64,000 bases of DNA from Sedimentibacter sp. (GCA_018436705.1 JAHDLA010000022.1:124001-188000), one strand, 5' to 3'; shown: positions 27,196 through 36,278, counted from the stretch's first letter. Program-made: numbers and translations. Notes: a model not told the origin generated them from the sequence alone.

Positions 27196-27777
27196 TTAAT
27201 CGAGCACAAGCGCTATAGCGCAATAAATTAAGATGAGCGCCATAGAGATGTTGAATGGGCGGTAAAATTTTGCCAAAAACTTTTGGAATACTTTGCCGGC
27301 GGTGGCCCATGTGAGATTACCAGATATTCCAATCGCCGTGATACAAACGGCATGAACTAATAGCGAAAGCAACCCGGATTCATGGGGTAGAACATAGCCT
27401 GTATAAATGGTAATTGCATACAGAATAATCTTCACATTTGCAAATTCTAAAAAAAATCCCTGCCAGAAAGATATTGTCTGCTGATTGTCGGCGTCCGGCT
27501 TACTTCGTGCCACATGAATTGCAAGCCAAACGATATAAGCGGAGCCTACATATTTTAAAACTCCTACAGCGGAGGGAACATATTTCGCTAATTCATAGCA
27601 GAACAGGGCACATAGAACCATAACACACAGAAAACCAACTGCAATTCCAAGCAATACATTTTTTCCCTTGCGCCACCCATTTTGGCTGACCGCATACAAA
27701 GACACAATGTTATTAGGGCCGGGAGTATAGGCTGTAACAACTGCGTAGGGCAAATATGAAATAATAATTGTAAACAT
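27196..27777 (-). CDS. LysE/RhtB-family amino acid exporter
   Basis: The 193-residue membrane protein has about six hydrophobic segments. The LysE family N-terminal signature YTPGPNNIVSLYAVSQNGW is intact, followed by LLGIAVGFLCVMVL. These transporters export amino acids or related compounds. The start ATG 27777 has GAGGAGGAAT just upstream, and the frame that continues upstream is not coding. It is divergent from a LysR-type gene, the usual arrangement for ligand-controlled LysE exporters. GC content is higher than in the neighbours, which may indicate transfer. Confidence 0.9.
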   Translation of the reverse strand: MFTIIISYLPYAVVTAYTPGPNNIVSLYAVSQNGWRKGKNVLLGIAVGFLCVMVLCALFCYELAKYVPSAVGVLKYVGSAYIVWLAIHVARSKPDADNQQTISFWQGFFLEFANVKIILYAITIYTGYVLPHESGLLSLLVHAVCITAIGISGNLTWATAGKVFQKFLAKFYRPFNISMALILIYCAIALVLD

Positions 27778-27851
27778 CTTGCATTCCTCCTCACTTATGT
27801 GTATAATACATCTAAAATATTGTTTAGTCAATTTGAAATTATTAAATTTAA

Positions 27852-27870
27852 ACTTCAATATATTTGAAGT
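27852..27870. promoter_or_regulatory. 19-bp palindrome, candidate LysR binding site
   Basis: ACTTCAATATATTTGAAGT is a perfect interrupted dyad (ACTTCAA-N5-TTGAAGT) in the divergent region between lysE and lysR, 22 bp before the LysR start. It fits the T-N11-A pattern of LysR-type sites. Confidence 0.6.
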
Positions 27871-27891
27871 ATATGTAAAGGAGCAGTTAGC

Positions 27892-28782
27892 ATGGAATTC
27901 AAATTTTTGAATACCTTTCGTACTATTGTTGATGAAGGAAGTTTTACCAAAGCTGCTGAAAAGTTGAATTATACACAATCTACGATTACTTTCCAAATAG
28001 GACAGCTTGAGCAAGAACTTTCTGCAAGTCTTTTTGAAAAGATTGGGAGAAAAATGGTGCTGACAAAAGCTGGTGAACATTTGATCCCCTATGTAAATGA
28101 AGTGCTTCAATCGGTGGAAAAGTTACGCTGTTTTGAAGAGGATTTGGCTGAATGCCAAGGTGATTTACGAGTTGGAATTGGTGAAACATTGCTGTGTTAT
28201 CATTTTCCTGCTATTTTGAAAGAGTTTCACAGGCAAGCACCGAAGGCTCGCTTGTTTTTGCGCTCTATGAATTGTTATGATATTCGGGATGAGCTTTTTA
28301 ACGGCACGTTGGATTTGGGAGTGTTCTATGAAGATGTAGGCGGTTTCGGGACCAGCCTTACTACACAGACCTTAGGAACTTGTTCAGTGGTACTAGTTGC
28401 CTCTCCTGAAACTAAGGAAATTTACCCGGATTTTATAACGCCAGACAGAGTAATACCGATTCCATTAATTATCAATGAACCAAATTGTGTGTTTCGGCAG
28501 ATATTTGAGCAGTATCTTCGCGAAAAATCAATCATTCTTGATCATACAATTGAGTTGTGGAGTATTCCTACCATCAAGAAACTCGTAAAGAATGATGTTG
28601 GCATATCGTTTCTTCCTAAGTTTTCGGTTCAAGAAGAACTTGATCGTGGAGAGTTGGTTATAATACCAACTGAGATTGCTAATGCAAAGATTTCTGCTGT
28701 TTGTGGCCATCATAAAAATAAATGGATCAGTCCACTTATGCAGCTATTTCTGGATTTATCCAATGGCATGACTATAAAATAA
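27892..28782 (+). CDS. LysR-family transcriptional regulator
   Basis: The 296-residue regulator has an N-terminal winged HTH (FLNTFRTIVDEGSFTKAAEK, TQSTITFQIGQLEQEL) and a periplasmic-binding-protein-like effector domain (about 90-290). The divergent LysE exporter is its probable target and the amino acid exported its probable ligand. The start follows AAAGGAG by 8 bases. Family length is normal. Confidence 0.92.
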   Translation: MEFKFLNTFRTIVDEGSFTKAAEKLNYTQSTITFQIGQLEQELSASLFEKIGRKMVLTKAGEHLIPYVNEVLQSVEKLRCFEEDLAECQGDLRVGIGETLLCYHFPAILKEFHRQAPKARLFLRSMNCYDIRDELFNGTLDLGVFYEDVGGFGTSLTTQTLGTCSVVLVASPETKEIYPDFITPDRVIPIPLIINEPNCVFRQIFEQYLREKSIILDHTIELWSIPTIKKLVKNDVGISFLPKFSVQEELDRGELVIIPTEIANAKISAVCGHHKNKWISPLMQLFLDLSNGMTIK

Positions 28783-29060
28783 ATAAAAGCCAGAGATGTG
28801 ATTCTTACAGGTTAAGAGAAAACCTTTCAAAAGTAAAAGTGGAGATGTTGATAATGTTAAACGAATGGTTGCAGTATTCCAATTGTAATGTAAGTAATGC
28901 GCATAACTCAAAAAATATATAATGAAATTCTATTTTCAAAAATTTAAAAAGAATATAGAAATTGTAACAAATTGATGATAAACTTTTGGTGGAGATTAAT
29001 ATATCTATTACCTAGAAAGTAACATTATAATTACTTAGAGAAATAGAGGTGGGAACTGAG
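28783..29060. other. Gap without a recognised gene
   Basis: It contains a short frame after ATG near 28854 (MLNEWLQYSNCNV...) of about 22 codons with no recognisable relatives. GAGGTGG near 29046-29052 is the ribosome binding site for the CPBP gene. Confidence 0.3.
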
Positions 29061-29810
29061 ATGAAAATTAAAAGACTGTCATTCATGGAATTAGCTTTCA
29101 TTAGTGTATGTATGATTTTCATTTTTTTGGTTCGTACAAAGTATGCGTTACCATTTATAGTTTCTTTATTGGGATTAATTGTTTTTGAAAACCAATTAAC
29201 AAATTACAAAGTTGAAATAAAGAAGGAAAAAAATTTTTTATATGCATTTATTTTAGTTTTTTTTGTATATATGGTTATTCAGATTATTGCTAATTTCGTG
29301 AATACAGATCATTATACGCTTAATCAATTGAGACTGTCATTTCAAGTGCCATTGACAATGACTATTTTATTAGGATATTTATTTAAAGTTAGGCTGAACG
29401 ATTTCAACTGGGATATTACTACTAAAAGTTTTTTTATAGTTGTAATGATATTTATTTTGTTAGAGTCAGTAACAATTGTTGACTTGCAGACGGAGAGCAA
29501 TACGATTAGTTTTTATATCAAAAATTTCATACAGAAATTATTTTATCCAAGTGTAATAGAGGAAGTACTTTTTAGAGGCTTTTTCATAAACGGGCTGCTT
29601 GCATTTCATATAAGAGAAGATAAAGCAAATATATTTCAATCTATTATTTTTGGTATAGTTCATATTATTGGTTATAAAGAAATATCTATAGGCATCATTC
29701 TATCAACTTGCATTCAAATGTTTATAGGATTTATATTTGGAAAAATATACATTCAAACAAAGTCATTAACGCCATGTATATTATTACATGCACTTATAGA
29801 TACAATTTAG
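29061..29810 (+). CDS. CPBP-family intramembrane metalloprotease
   Basis: The 249-residue polytopic membrane protein has the CPBP (Abi) motifs EEVLFRGFF (EExxxR), IIFGIVHII (FxxxH) and a final histidine in LLHALIDTI, which form the metal site within the membrane. Members include bacteriocin self-immunity proteins and CAAX prenyl protease relatives. No bacteriocin peptide gene is visible nearby. The start is ATG 29061 with GAGGTGG 8 bases upstream, in preference to GTG 29049. Confidence 0.85.
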   Translation: MKIKRLSFMELAFISVCMIFIFLVRTKYALPFIVSLLGLIVFENQLTNYKVEIKKEKNFLYAFILVFFVYMVIQIIANFVNTDHYTLNQLRLSFQVPLTMTILLGYLFKVRLNDFNWDITTKSFFIVVMIFILLESVTIVDLQTESNTISFYIKNFIQKLFYPSVIEEVLFRGFFINGLLAFHIREDKANIFQSIIFGIVHIIGYKEISIGIILSTCIQMFIGFIFGKIYIQTKSLTPCILLHALIDTI

Positions 29811-29972
29811 AGAACAGGAAACAGAGGAACTCAGGAAAATTCGGCTTTGTCGACAGCAAATTAAAGTCCTTCGTAAAACGAATTTCGAAGAGAATTTTCA
29901 AGAAATATGAGCTGACGCCAAGGGGATATCTGAATTGTATGAAAAAGCACATAAAGAAGATGGAGAGGTATT
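29811..29972. other. Remnant coding sequence between CPBP and MGMT-like genes
   Basis: A readable but broken frame encodes KIRLCRQQIKVLRKTNFEE, then a stop, then ADAKGISELYEKAHKEDGEV. The charged, helical composition suggests the tail of a lost gene. The family is not recognised. Confidence 0.3.
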
Positions 29973-30281
29973 ATGAAGAGAGTGTTAGAAGAAGATTTGA
30001 TTTATGAGATTCTTTCTGTTGTAGAAGAAATTCCGGAGGGTAGTGTTGCTACCTACGGACAAATTGCAAGGCTAATTGGAAGAGATAAAAATGCAAGACT
30101 TGTTGGGAAAGTACTCAGCAGGGCAGAATGTTATGGAGACTATCCTTGTCATAGAGTAGTTAATCATGCTGGTAGACTGGCGCCAGGATGGGGTGAACAA
30201 GGTGCATTGCTTCGCAACGAGGGTATTCCTTTGAAAGATGAAACCCATGTTGACTTAAAGAAATGTCAATGGGACTGCTAA
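29973..30281 (+). CDS. Small MGMT-family DNA alkyltransferase-like protein
   Basis: At 102 residues it covers only the DNA-binding/active-site domain of O6-alkylguanine-DNA alkyltransferase, like ATL proteins. Unlike classical ATLs, which have Trp, it keeps the acceptor cysteine (C59 in PCHRVV) with the NHAGRLAPG loop. The HTH part is ATYGQIARLIG and the asparagine hinge appears as NHAG. It may therefore be a true minimal alkyltransferase or a damage-sensing ATL that retains Cys. GGAGAGG lies 6 bases upstream of the ATG. Confidence 0.85.
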   Translation: MKRVLEEDLIYEILSVVEEIPEGSVATYGQIARLIGRDKNARLVGKVLSRAECYGDYPCHRVVNHAGRLAPGWGEQGALLRNEGIPLKDETHVDLKKCQWDC

Positions 30282-30380
30282 TGGGTTTAATTCAGCAAAA
30301 GATATATAACAGTTTTTGCTTAGTACTTATTTAAATGAAGAAAATATATAGGAACCTTACAGCTACCTCAGGCTGTAGAT

Positions 30381-30418
30381 AAAGTCGTAAGATTAAAATT
30401 AAATCTTGCGACTTTGAT
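30381..30418 (+). terminator. Hairpin terminator 1 in the gap after the MGMT-like gene
   Basis: AAAGTCG-T-AAGATT (30381-30394) pairs with AATCTT-G-CGACTTT (to 30415). The T run is short. Confidence 0.45.
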
Positions 30419-30550
30419 GCTTTGAAATGTGCAAAGATTGTTAAAAATGAATACTATCAAGCAATTTTGTAGTAAGTTAAAAGTAAAAAAATTAGCGGTG
30501 TTTACCATGATGAACTAAGAAGCAGATACTGTATGGCTAAAATAACATTT

Positions 30551-30592
30551 CACCATCCTTGCAAAAAATGCTTAGATGGTGTTTTTATTTGT
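30551..30592. terminator. Hairpin terminator 2 before the GntR gene end
   Basis: CACCATC (30551-30557) pairs with GATGGTG (30575-30581), followed by TTTTTATTTG. It serves rightward transcription. The rest of 30282-30626 shows no gene. Confidence 0.6.
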
Positions 30593-30626
30593 TTGATAAT
30601 TTAAATTATTGGTATTTTTGTACAAT

Positions 30627-31352
30627 TTAATTGCCTTGATTAAGAGTATAATCTAGTAGCTCCTTATCAAGTACTATTGAGTTAAATGTTTTTAGCACAA
30701 GTTCTTTTAAATATACAAAGAGATTATCTAAATGTTTTATAACTTCGGTGGTAGACTCGTTATTTGCTATTGAACGCATTAGCTTGATATGACCATAATT
30801 TATATTATTAGTCATTTCGTCATCTGTATAGTAACGGTAAAAGTAAATTCTACGCGAAGATGGTTGCAATGGTTTAATAGCTCCTGCTGCATATACGTTA
30901 CGAGCACAATCTGCAATAAAAAAATTGAATTCATCGTCTATTCTCATTGAAGAAATCGCATCTTTATTTTTTGTAGCTATTTCATAACGGTTAGCTAGTT
31001 CCAATAAGTGTTCCCTTTCTTTTGGAGTTGAAAATTTAGTTGCTCTTAACATGATAAGTTTTTCTAGTAATCCTCTAACTTCCATTTGGAGTAACGCTTC
31101 TTCTAATCTTATAGGGGATATAGTAATTCCATTTCTAGGAATGATTTCGATAACTCTAGTTTGTTCTAATTTTTTTATAGCTTCTCTAACGGGTGTCCTA
31201 CCAATATTAATAAAACTGCTTAGTTCCTTTTCTGAATAAGATTGGCCAGGCTTTAGTTCCAAAGTAACAATCGCCTCTTCAAGGATATAATAAGCTTTTT
31301 CAGTCAGATTTGTAAAAGACATATTTTCAAAGTAATCAAGCCTTTTATACAT
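30627..31352 (-). CDS. GntR-family regulator, FCD (FadR) subfamily
   Basis: The 241-residue regulator has a winged HTH in the first 75 residues (SEKELSSFINIGRTPVREAI) and an all-helical FCD effector domain (about 90-225), where the metal-ligand pattern D...H is only partly visible (IDDEFNFFIADCARN, YGHIKLMRSI). It is divergent from the BCCT operon and is very probably its repressor, released by the substrate or an intermediate. Start: AAGGAGG 8 bases upstream of ATG 31352. Confidence 0.9.
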   Translation of the reverse strand: MYKRLDYFENMSFTNLTEKAYYILEEAIVTLELKPGQSYSEKELSSFINIGRTPVREAIKKLEQTRVIEIIPRNGITISPIRLEEALLQMEVRGLLEKLIMLRATKFSTPKEREHLLELANRYEIATKNKDAISSMRIDDEFNFFIADCARNVYAAGAIKPLQPSSRRIYFYRYYTDDEMTNNINYGHIKLMRSIANNESTTEVIKHLDNLFVYLKELVLKTFNSIVLDKELLDYTLNQGN

Positions 31353-31486
31353 TTAGGTGCCTCCTTAAATTCTTTCTATTGTTATTATTTTAATATAAAT
31401 ACTTATAAAATACAATGAGTTATAGTTGATAAGAATAATTTTAAGAATAGTATTTGCGAAAAATAAAACAATAATTATAAAAGCGC

Positions 31487-31536
31487 TTGCACAATAATGT
31501 ATTTGTGATATAATATAAATATATTAATAATATATT
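31487..31536 (+). promoter_or_regulatory. Promoter and palindromic operator of the BCCT operon
   Basis: TTGCAC (31487-31492) and TATAAT (31509-31514) are 16 bp apart. Directly downstream, at the start of the transcript, lies a perfect 19-bp palindrome AATATATTAATAATATATT (31518-31536). Its position suits repression by the divergent GntR protein, though such an AT-only dyad can also be chance. Confidence 0.55.
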
Positions 31537-31554
31537 ATAAAAAGGAGCGAGATT

Positions 31555-33117
31555 ATGGATAAAAAGAAATCAAGATTTGCTAATGTTGACCACAAATTAA
31601 TGTGGCCGTCGATTATTTTTGTTTTAGCAGTTATGATATTAGCTGCACTTTTTCCAGAGACATTAAATGCTTGTACTGCAAAGGGAGCTGGATTTATTAC
31701 ACATCAGCTTGGATTTATTATACAAATAGTTGCTTTAGGTTGCGTTGGAGTTTTAGGCTGGTTAGCTTTTGGAAAATATAGTTCAGTGCGTTTTGGTGGG
31801 AAGGATGCTAAACCGGAATTTTCGTTTATAAGTTTTGCATTTATGATGTTTACAGCCGGTGTAGGTGCAGGATTAGTATATTGGGCTATAGGAGAACCAA
31901 TATATTATATGCAATGGCCACCATATGGAGCTGAAGCAATGAGCGTTGAAGCAAGTACTTGGTCAATTGCTTACTCTATTTACCATTGGAATATTATAGG
32001 GTGGAGTATTTTTTTACTTCCGGCACTGCCATATGCATATTATTTACACAATCGCAAAAAAACGAATTTAAGACTTAGTGCTTTATGTACTGAAGTAATA
32101 GGCGAAAAACATGAAAGTTCATGGTTGGGATATTTGATTAATATTTTTGCTATTTTTGGGACGCTAGGTGCTTTTTCAACATCGATGGGAGTTTCAGCTG
32201 ATTTATTAAGCGCTGGATTAAATAAATTGTTTAATATTGAACCTACTGTTGGAGTAAAAGTTTCAATTGTTGCATCTTTTATAATTTTTTATGCAATAAT
32301 TATGTTGCTAGGACTTAAAAAAGGAATTAGCAAATTAGCTAATATGTGTGTTTATATAGCTGTAGGTATGATTGCATTTATACTGATAGCTGGTCCTACT
32401 TCATTTATCATAAATTATACTACTGATAGCGTTGGAATGATATTAAATAACTTTTTTAGAATGTCGTTTTATACAGATCCAGTAATGGGGTCTGGATTTC
32501 CTCAAGACTGGACAATTTTTTATTGGGCATGGTATTTTGCTTATTTAGTAATGATGGGACTATTTATTGCAAAAGTATCTTATGGTAGAAAAATGAAGGA
32601 AGTAATATTGACATGTGTTGTAGGATCATCGTTTGGCTGCTTGCTATTTTTAGGAATTTTAGGAGGTTATACTGTAGATGGGATATTAACAAATAAATTG
32701 CCAATAATGGACTGGTTTAATAACTTAGGTTTAGCTGGAGCTATTATAGAAGTAATTGCGTCTGTTCCGTTTGGAGCCGTTGTTTTGGTAATATTCTTAA
32801 TTGCTGCATATTTCTTAATAACAACAACTATGACTTCTGCAACTTATGCAGTATCTATGATGACAACTAAAAATCTAAAATCAAATGAAGATCCAGATTT
32901 AGCAGTTAGATTAATTTGGTGTGTTGCAGTTGGTGCTATTTCTATGGTGGCTTTATTAATGGGAGGTGCTATTAATACTATAAAATCAATGGCAATTATC
33001 TCAGCACCACCAATGATTATTCTTTATATAATTATGTTTATCTGCTTATTAAGGTGGCTTAAAAAAGATTATAAAATAAAAGAAAGATTAGAGGAAGTTT
33101 CCGGTGATAACAATTAA
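31555..33117 (+). CDS. BCCT-family transporter (betaine/carnitine/choline type)
   Basis: The 520-residue transporter has twelve predicted membrane segments and BCCT signature stretches: FMMFTAGVGAGLVYWAIGEP, the Trp-rich WSIAYSIYHWNIIGW and SMMTTKNLKSNEDP. BCCT proteins take up or exchange quaternary or tertiary amines such as glycine betaine, carnitine, choline or proline betaine. It is the first gene of a three-gene operon with an FAD oxidoreductase and an enolase-superfamily enzyme, so it probably brings in a catabolic substrate, not an osmolyte. GGAG lies 9 bases upstream. The 3' end overlaps the next gene by 14 bp. Confidence 0.92.
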   Translation: MDKKKSRFANVDHKLMWPSIIFVLAVMILAALFPETLNACTAKGAGFITHQLGFIIQIVALGCVGVLGWLAFGKYSSVRFGGKDAKPEFSFISFAFMMFTAGVGAGLVYWAIGEPIYYMQWPPYGAEAMSVEASTWSIAYSIYHWNIIGWSIFLLPALPYAYYLHNRKKTNLRLSALCTEVIGEKHESSWLGYLINIFAIFGTLGAFSTSMGVSADLLSAGLNKLFNIEPTVGVKVSIVASFIIFYAIIMLLGLKKGISKLANMCVYIAVGMIAFILIAGPTSFIINYTTDSVGMILNNFFRMSFYTDPVMGSGFPQDWTIFYWAWYFAYLVMMGLFIAKVSYGRKMKEVILTCVVGSSFGCLLFLGILGGYTVDGILTNKLPIMDWFNNLGLAGAIIEVIASVPFGAVVLVIFLIAAYFLITTTMTSATYAVSMMTTKNLKSNEDPDLAVRLIWCVAVGAISMVALLMGGAINTIKSMAIISAPPMIILYIIMFICLLRWLKKDYKIKERLEEVSGDNN

Positions 33118-34498
33118 TACAACTTCAGTAAAAAAGTCTGAAAATACAATTTATCAAAAGGAACAAATAACTTGTGATAATATTGAATTAATTGGACAAT
33201 ATGATGTAGTCGTAGTAGGTGGGGGACCAGCTGGTGTAGCTGCAGCTGAAACTACTGCAAGGAAAGGTTTAAAAACATTATTAGTAGAAAAAAATGGGTT
33301 TTTAGGAGGACAAGCTGTTGGTGGGTTGTCAGGAACTATTTGTGGCCTTTATTTAACAAATGAAGAATGGACTTGCAAGAATGGCCCAAAACAAATAGTC
33401 TTTGGATTTGCTGAAAAACTAAGGAAAAGATTATTAAAAAATGGAGGATTATCTGAGCCTCAACTTTATGGTAACACTTATGTAGAAGCTCATGACCCTT
33501 TCGTTTGGAAGTATTCAGCAGAAGAATTATTAATGGAAGCTGGAGCTGAAATCTTGTACCATACTGTAGTAACTGATGTTAAGGTAGAAAAAAGAAATAT
33601 AAAAGAAATAGTTGTAAATACAGCTGATGGTTATGGATTAGTTCAAGCGGATTATTTTATTGATACTTCTGGGGATGCAGTACTTGTCGCAAATTCTGGT
33701 GGCGAGTTTAGAATGGGACAAAACGGTGTTGTGCAGAATCCATCATTAATTTTTATGATTAATGGAGTTGATGATGAAAGGTTTTGGAATTATTTTGGAG
33801 AAAATACTATTTGCAGTGATGATTTTTCTGAAAAAATAAGAGAAGCTGAGAAAAAATTTGGTGTAAGTTTACCAAGAAAAAAAATCTGGATTTTTAAATG
33901 TCCAAATAAAGGACAATTATATATCAATGCAACGAGTGTGTCTAAAAAAGATGGAAACTGTTTAAATTGTATTGATGCAGAGGAGAAGACTTTTGCTGAA
34001 ATAAATTCAAGAAAGCAAGCTTTAGCTTACTTTAGGCTATTAAAAGAATATATCCCAGGCTGTGAAAATAGTTATATTACAGTTACAGGAAGTGAAGTAG
34101 GCGTTAGACAAACACGATCTATTGTTGCCAAAAAGACTTTATTAAATAAAGATGTTGAAAATTGTATAAAATCTGACGAGGGTATTGCAAAGAGTTCTTG
34201 GCCAATTGAATTACACCGTGGAGAAAAGCCTAAATTATATTGGTTACAAGATGATTATTATGAAATTCCATTTGGAACTATGGTTCCTGATTGTTTAGAT
34301 AATGTTTTAGTAGCGGGTAGATGTATTGATGCAGAACATGAAGCATTAGCATCGTCAAGAGTTACTGCACAGTGTTTTTCAGAGGGCCATGCAGCTGGAA
34401 TTGCGGTAGTATTATCAAAAAATAGTGGAATTAAAGTTTATGATATAGAAGGTAAAGATGTAAGAAAAGCGTTAAATAATGATGGCGCTAGATTATAA
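33104..34498 (+). CDS. FAD-dependent oxidoreductase (FAD_oxidored family)
   Basis: This 464-residue flavoprotein has an N-terminal dinucleotide-binding motif VVGGGPAGVAAAE (Gly-rich loop from about residue 38), then GGQAVGGLSGTICG, the substrate-side region and a C-terminal FAD-binding segment (NVLVAGRCIDAEHEALAS). It matches the family of FAD-dependent oxidoreductases with unknown substrates, often annotated near catabolic genes in anaerobes. Translation starts at GTG 33104 with GAGGAAG upstream and overlaps the BCCT gene, so the two are coupled. It probably oxidises or reduces the transported substrate or a product (inference). Confidence 0.85.
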   Translation: MITINTTSVKKSENTIYQKEQITCDNIELIGQYDVVVVGGGPAGVAAAETTARKGLKTLLVEKNGFLGGQAVGGLSGTICGLYLTNEEWTCKNGPKQIVFGFAEKLRKRLLKNGGLSEPQLYGNTYVEAHDPFVWKYSAEELLMEAGAEILYHTVVTDVKVEKRNIKEIVVNTADGYGLVQADYFIDTSGDAVLVANSGGEFRMGQNGVVQNPSLIFMINGVDDERFWNYFGENTICSDDFSEKIREAEKKFGVSLPRKKIWIFKCPNKGQLYINATSVSKKDGNCLNCIDAEEKTFAEINSRKQALAYFRLLKEYIPGCENSYITVTGSEVGVRQTRSIVAKKTLLNKDVENCIKSDEGIAKSSWPIELHRGEKPKLYWLQDDYYEIPFGTMVPDCLDNVLVAGRCIDAEHEALASSRVTAQCFSEGHAAGIAVVLSKNSGIKVYDIEGKDVRKALNNDGARL

Positions 34499-34511
34499 AT
34501 GGAGGAAAAAG

Positions 34512-35669
34512 ATGAAAGATAATTTAATTAAATCAATTGAGTTTTTACCAGTTAATATTTCAGCATCAAACTGGAGCCAAAATACTTGTATTGTTAAAGT
34601 AACAGATAATGCAGGGAGATATGGTATTGGAGAAGCAGATGGTTCACCAAGCGTAATTGCAGCATTTGCAGATTGTGAAACCGAACATAAGTGGCTATCA
34701 AATCTTACAGAATCATTAATAGGAAGAGATCCTATTGAATTTGATGCTAACTGGGATTTGATGTACGAAACTACACGATGGATTGGAATGCGTGGATTTG
34801 GTATGTTTGCTATTTCTGGTATTGATATGGCTTTATATGATTTAGCTGGGAAACAACATAATTTACCAGCATATAAATTACTTGGTGGAGAATTCAGAGA
34901 TAAAATAACACCTTATTTCACTTTGTATCCAGATTGTGCATCAGATTCTGAACCAGAAGTAGCATTAAAATCTTATGAATCTTTATTAAAAAAAGCTAGA
35001 GATAAAAAAGTTAAAGCTGTTAAAATTTGCATTATGCAAGATGCAAAGATGACTAAACAACAAGTTGTAGATTATTTAAAAGAATGTCGTAAAATGTTAG
35101 GCAATGATATTGATATGATGTGCGATTTTCTGTATAGATTTACTGATTGGCAGGAATGTAGATGGATTTTAGATAGAATTAAGGATGTAGATTTATTCTT
35201 TGCTGAAGCGATGTTACCTCATGATGATTTGGAAGGACATAGAAAATTATCAGAAGCAGTTTCTACAAGAATTTGTGGTGCTGAAATGGCAACAACTAGA
35301 TTTGAATGCGAACAATGGTTAAAATATTCTGGAGTTTCAATCATTCAGCCTGATTATAATAGATCAGGTGGGTTAACGGAATTACGTAGAATCATGCACA
35401 TGGCAGAGCAATATAATGTTCAGGTTTCACCTCATCAATGGAAAACAGGTATTACTGCAGCTGCATGTAGACATTTGCACATAGCTAATAAATTCACAAC
35501 ATATGTAGAATATTTGCACCCAGATTTTTATGATGGATCACTAAGAAAAAATCTTACTACAAATGAAGCTCCTATTATTGATGGATGTTTAGAAAAACCT
35601 GAAGCCCCAGGCTTAGGAATTGATATTAATAGAGAATTTTATAAAGAAATAACAGGAAAAGAATTTTAG
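34512..35669 (+). CDS. Enolase-superfamily enzyme (mandelate racemase subgroup-like)
   Basis: The 385-residue protein has an N-terminal capping domain and a C-terminal barrel. The metal ligands are visible as D in MMCDFLYRF, E in FFAEAMLP and E in CGAEMATTRFE. A D/H pair in QPDYNRSGG and SPHQWKTG fits the mandelate racemase subgroup, whose members dehydrate or epimerise carboxylates through proton abstraction alpha to COOH. The usual KxK on strand two is KIC here, so it is not a textbook mandelate racemase. An acid-sugar dehydratase or betaine-type epimerase is possible. ATG 34512 has GGAGG 6 bases upstream; the frame from 34479 has none. Confidence 0.85.
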   Translation: MKDNLIKSIEFLPVNISASNWSQNTCIVKVTDNAGRYGIGEADGSPSVIAAFADCETEHKWLSNLTESLIGRDPIEFDANWDLMYETTRWIGMRGFGMFAISGIDMALYDLAGKQHNLPAYKLLGGEFRDKITPYFTLYPDCASDSEPEVALKSYESLLKKARDKKVKAVKICIMQDAKMTKQQVVDYLKECRKMLGNDIDMMCDFLYRFTDWQECRWILDRIKDVDLFFAEAMLPHDDLEGHRKLSEAVSTRICGAEMATTRFECEQWLKYSGVSIIQPDYNRSGGLTELRRIMHMAEQYNVQVSPHQWKTGITAAACRHLHIANKFTTYVEYLHPDFYDGSLRKNLTTNEAPIIDGCLEKPEAPGLGIDINREFYKEITGKEF

Positions 35670-35684
35670 TTTTAAAACATATAG

Positions 35685-35720
35685 GAGATACCTTAAAATG
35701 TTATGAGGTATCTCTTTTTA
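35685..35720 (+). terminator. Terminator of the BCCT operon
   Basis: GAGATACCT (35685-35693) and AGGTATCTC (35706-35714) form a perfect 9-bp stem followed by TTTTTA. Confidence 0.85.
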
Positions 35721-35843
35721 TAATGTTTATTGTGATTATGCTTTACTTTTAGTAGACATTTTTATATTGTTAATTACATATGGGAAATCGGTAAATATTC
35801 TGTTTTCGTAAAAAAGAATTAAATATAAATATGAAATTTAGCA

Positions 35844-35901
35844 TTGACATATTAGTCTATAGAAGATAGACTAATAGCATAAGGTCGATATTGTATAGAC
35901 C
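35844..35901 (+). promoter_or_regulatory. blaI-type promoter with two dyad operators
   Basis: TTGACA (35844-35849) and TAGACT (35867-35872) are 17 bp apart. A perfect dyad ATTAGTCTAT-N5-ATAGACTAAT (35851-35875) covers the spacer and -10. A second dyad, GGTCGATA...TATAGACC (35883-35901), lies downstream. Both share the core GTCTATA, as expected for paired operators of a BlaI-type repressor. Confidence 0.75.
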
Positions 35902-35914
35902 AAGGAGGCTTGTC

Positions 35915-36277
35915 ATGAAAGAATATAAACTTACTGAGAGTGAAGAAAAGTTTGCGGATATCATTTGGCAGAATGAGCCCATAGGTTCTGGTGATCTCGT
36001 CAAGCTATGTGAAAAAGAAATGAAATGGAAAAAGTCCACAACATATACAGTACTTAAAAAATTATGTGAAAAAGGCATTTTTCAAAATAAAGATGCTGTT
36101 GTTACATCGATAATCATAAAGGAAGAGTATTACTCAAATCAAAGTAAACGCTTTGTTGAAGATACTTTTGGAGGGTCATTACCTAAATTTTTGACAGCTT
36201 TTATTGGCGGTAAAAAATTAAGTAACCATCAAGCAGAAGAATTGAAAAAGCTGATTGATGATCATAGGGAGGTATGA
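35915..36277 (+). CDS. BlaI/MecI/CopY-family repressor
   Basis: The 120-residue winged-helix repressor has the typical family start LTESEEKFADIIWQNEP and the recognition region KSTTYTVLKKLCEKG. The C-terminal half would dimerise and carry the site cleaved after signal transduction. It begins at ATG 35915, 8 bases after AAGGAGG, and is followed after one base by the BlaR1-like sensor gene. The two dyads upstream make autoregulation likely. No beta-lactamase or penicillin-binding protein gene is adjacent. Confidence 0.9.
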   Translation: MKEYKLTESEEKFADIIWQNEPIGSGDLVKLCEKEMKWKKSTTYTVLKKLCEKGIFQNKDAVVTSIIIKEEYYSNQSKRFVEDTFGGSLPKFLTAFIGGKKLSNHQAEELKKLIDDHREV

Positions 36278-36278
36278 A

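Noticed and set aside
29708-30007. Frame overlapping the CPBP and MGMT-like genes
   Set aside because: It overlaps two well-supported genes out of frame; only the middle part may be a remnant of another gene.
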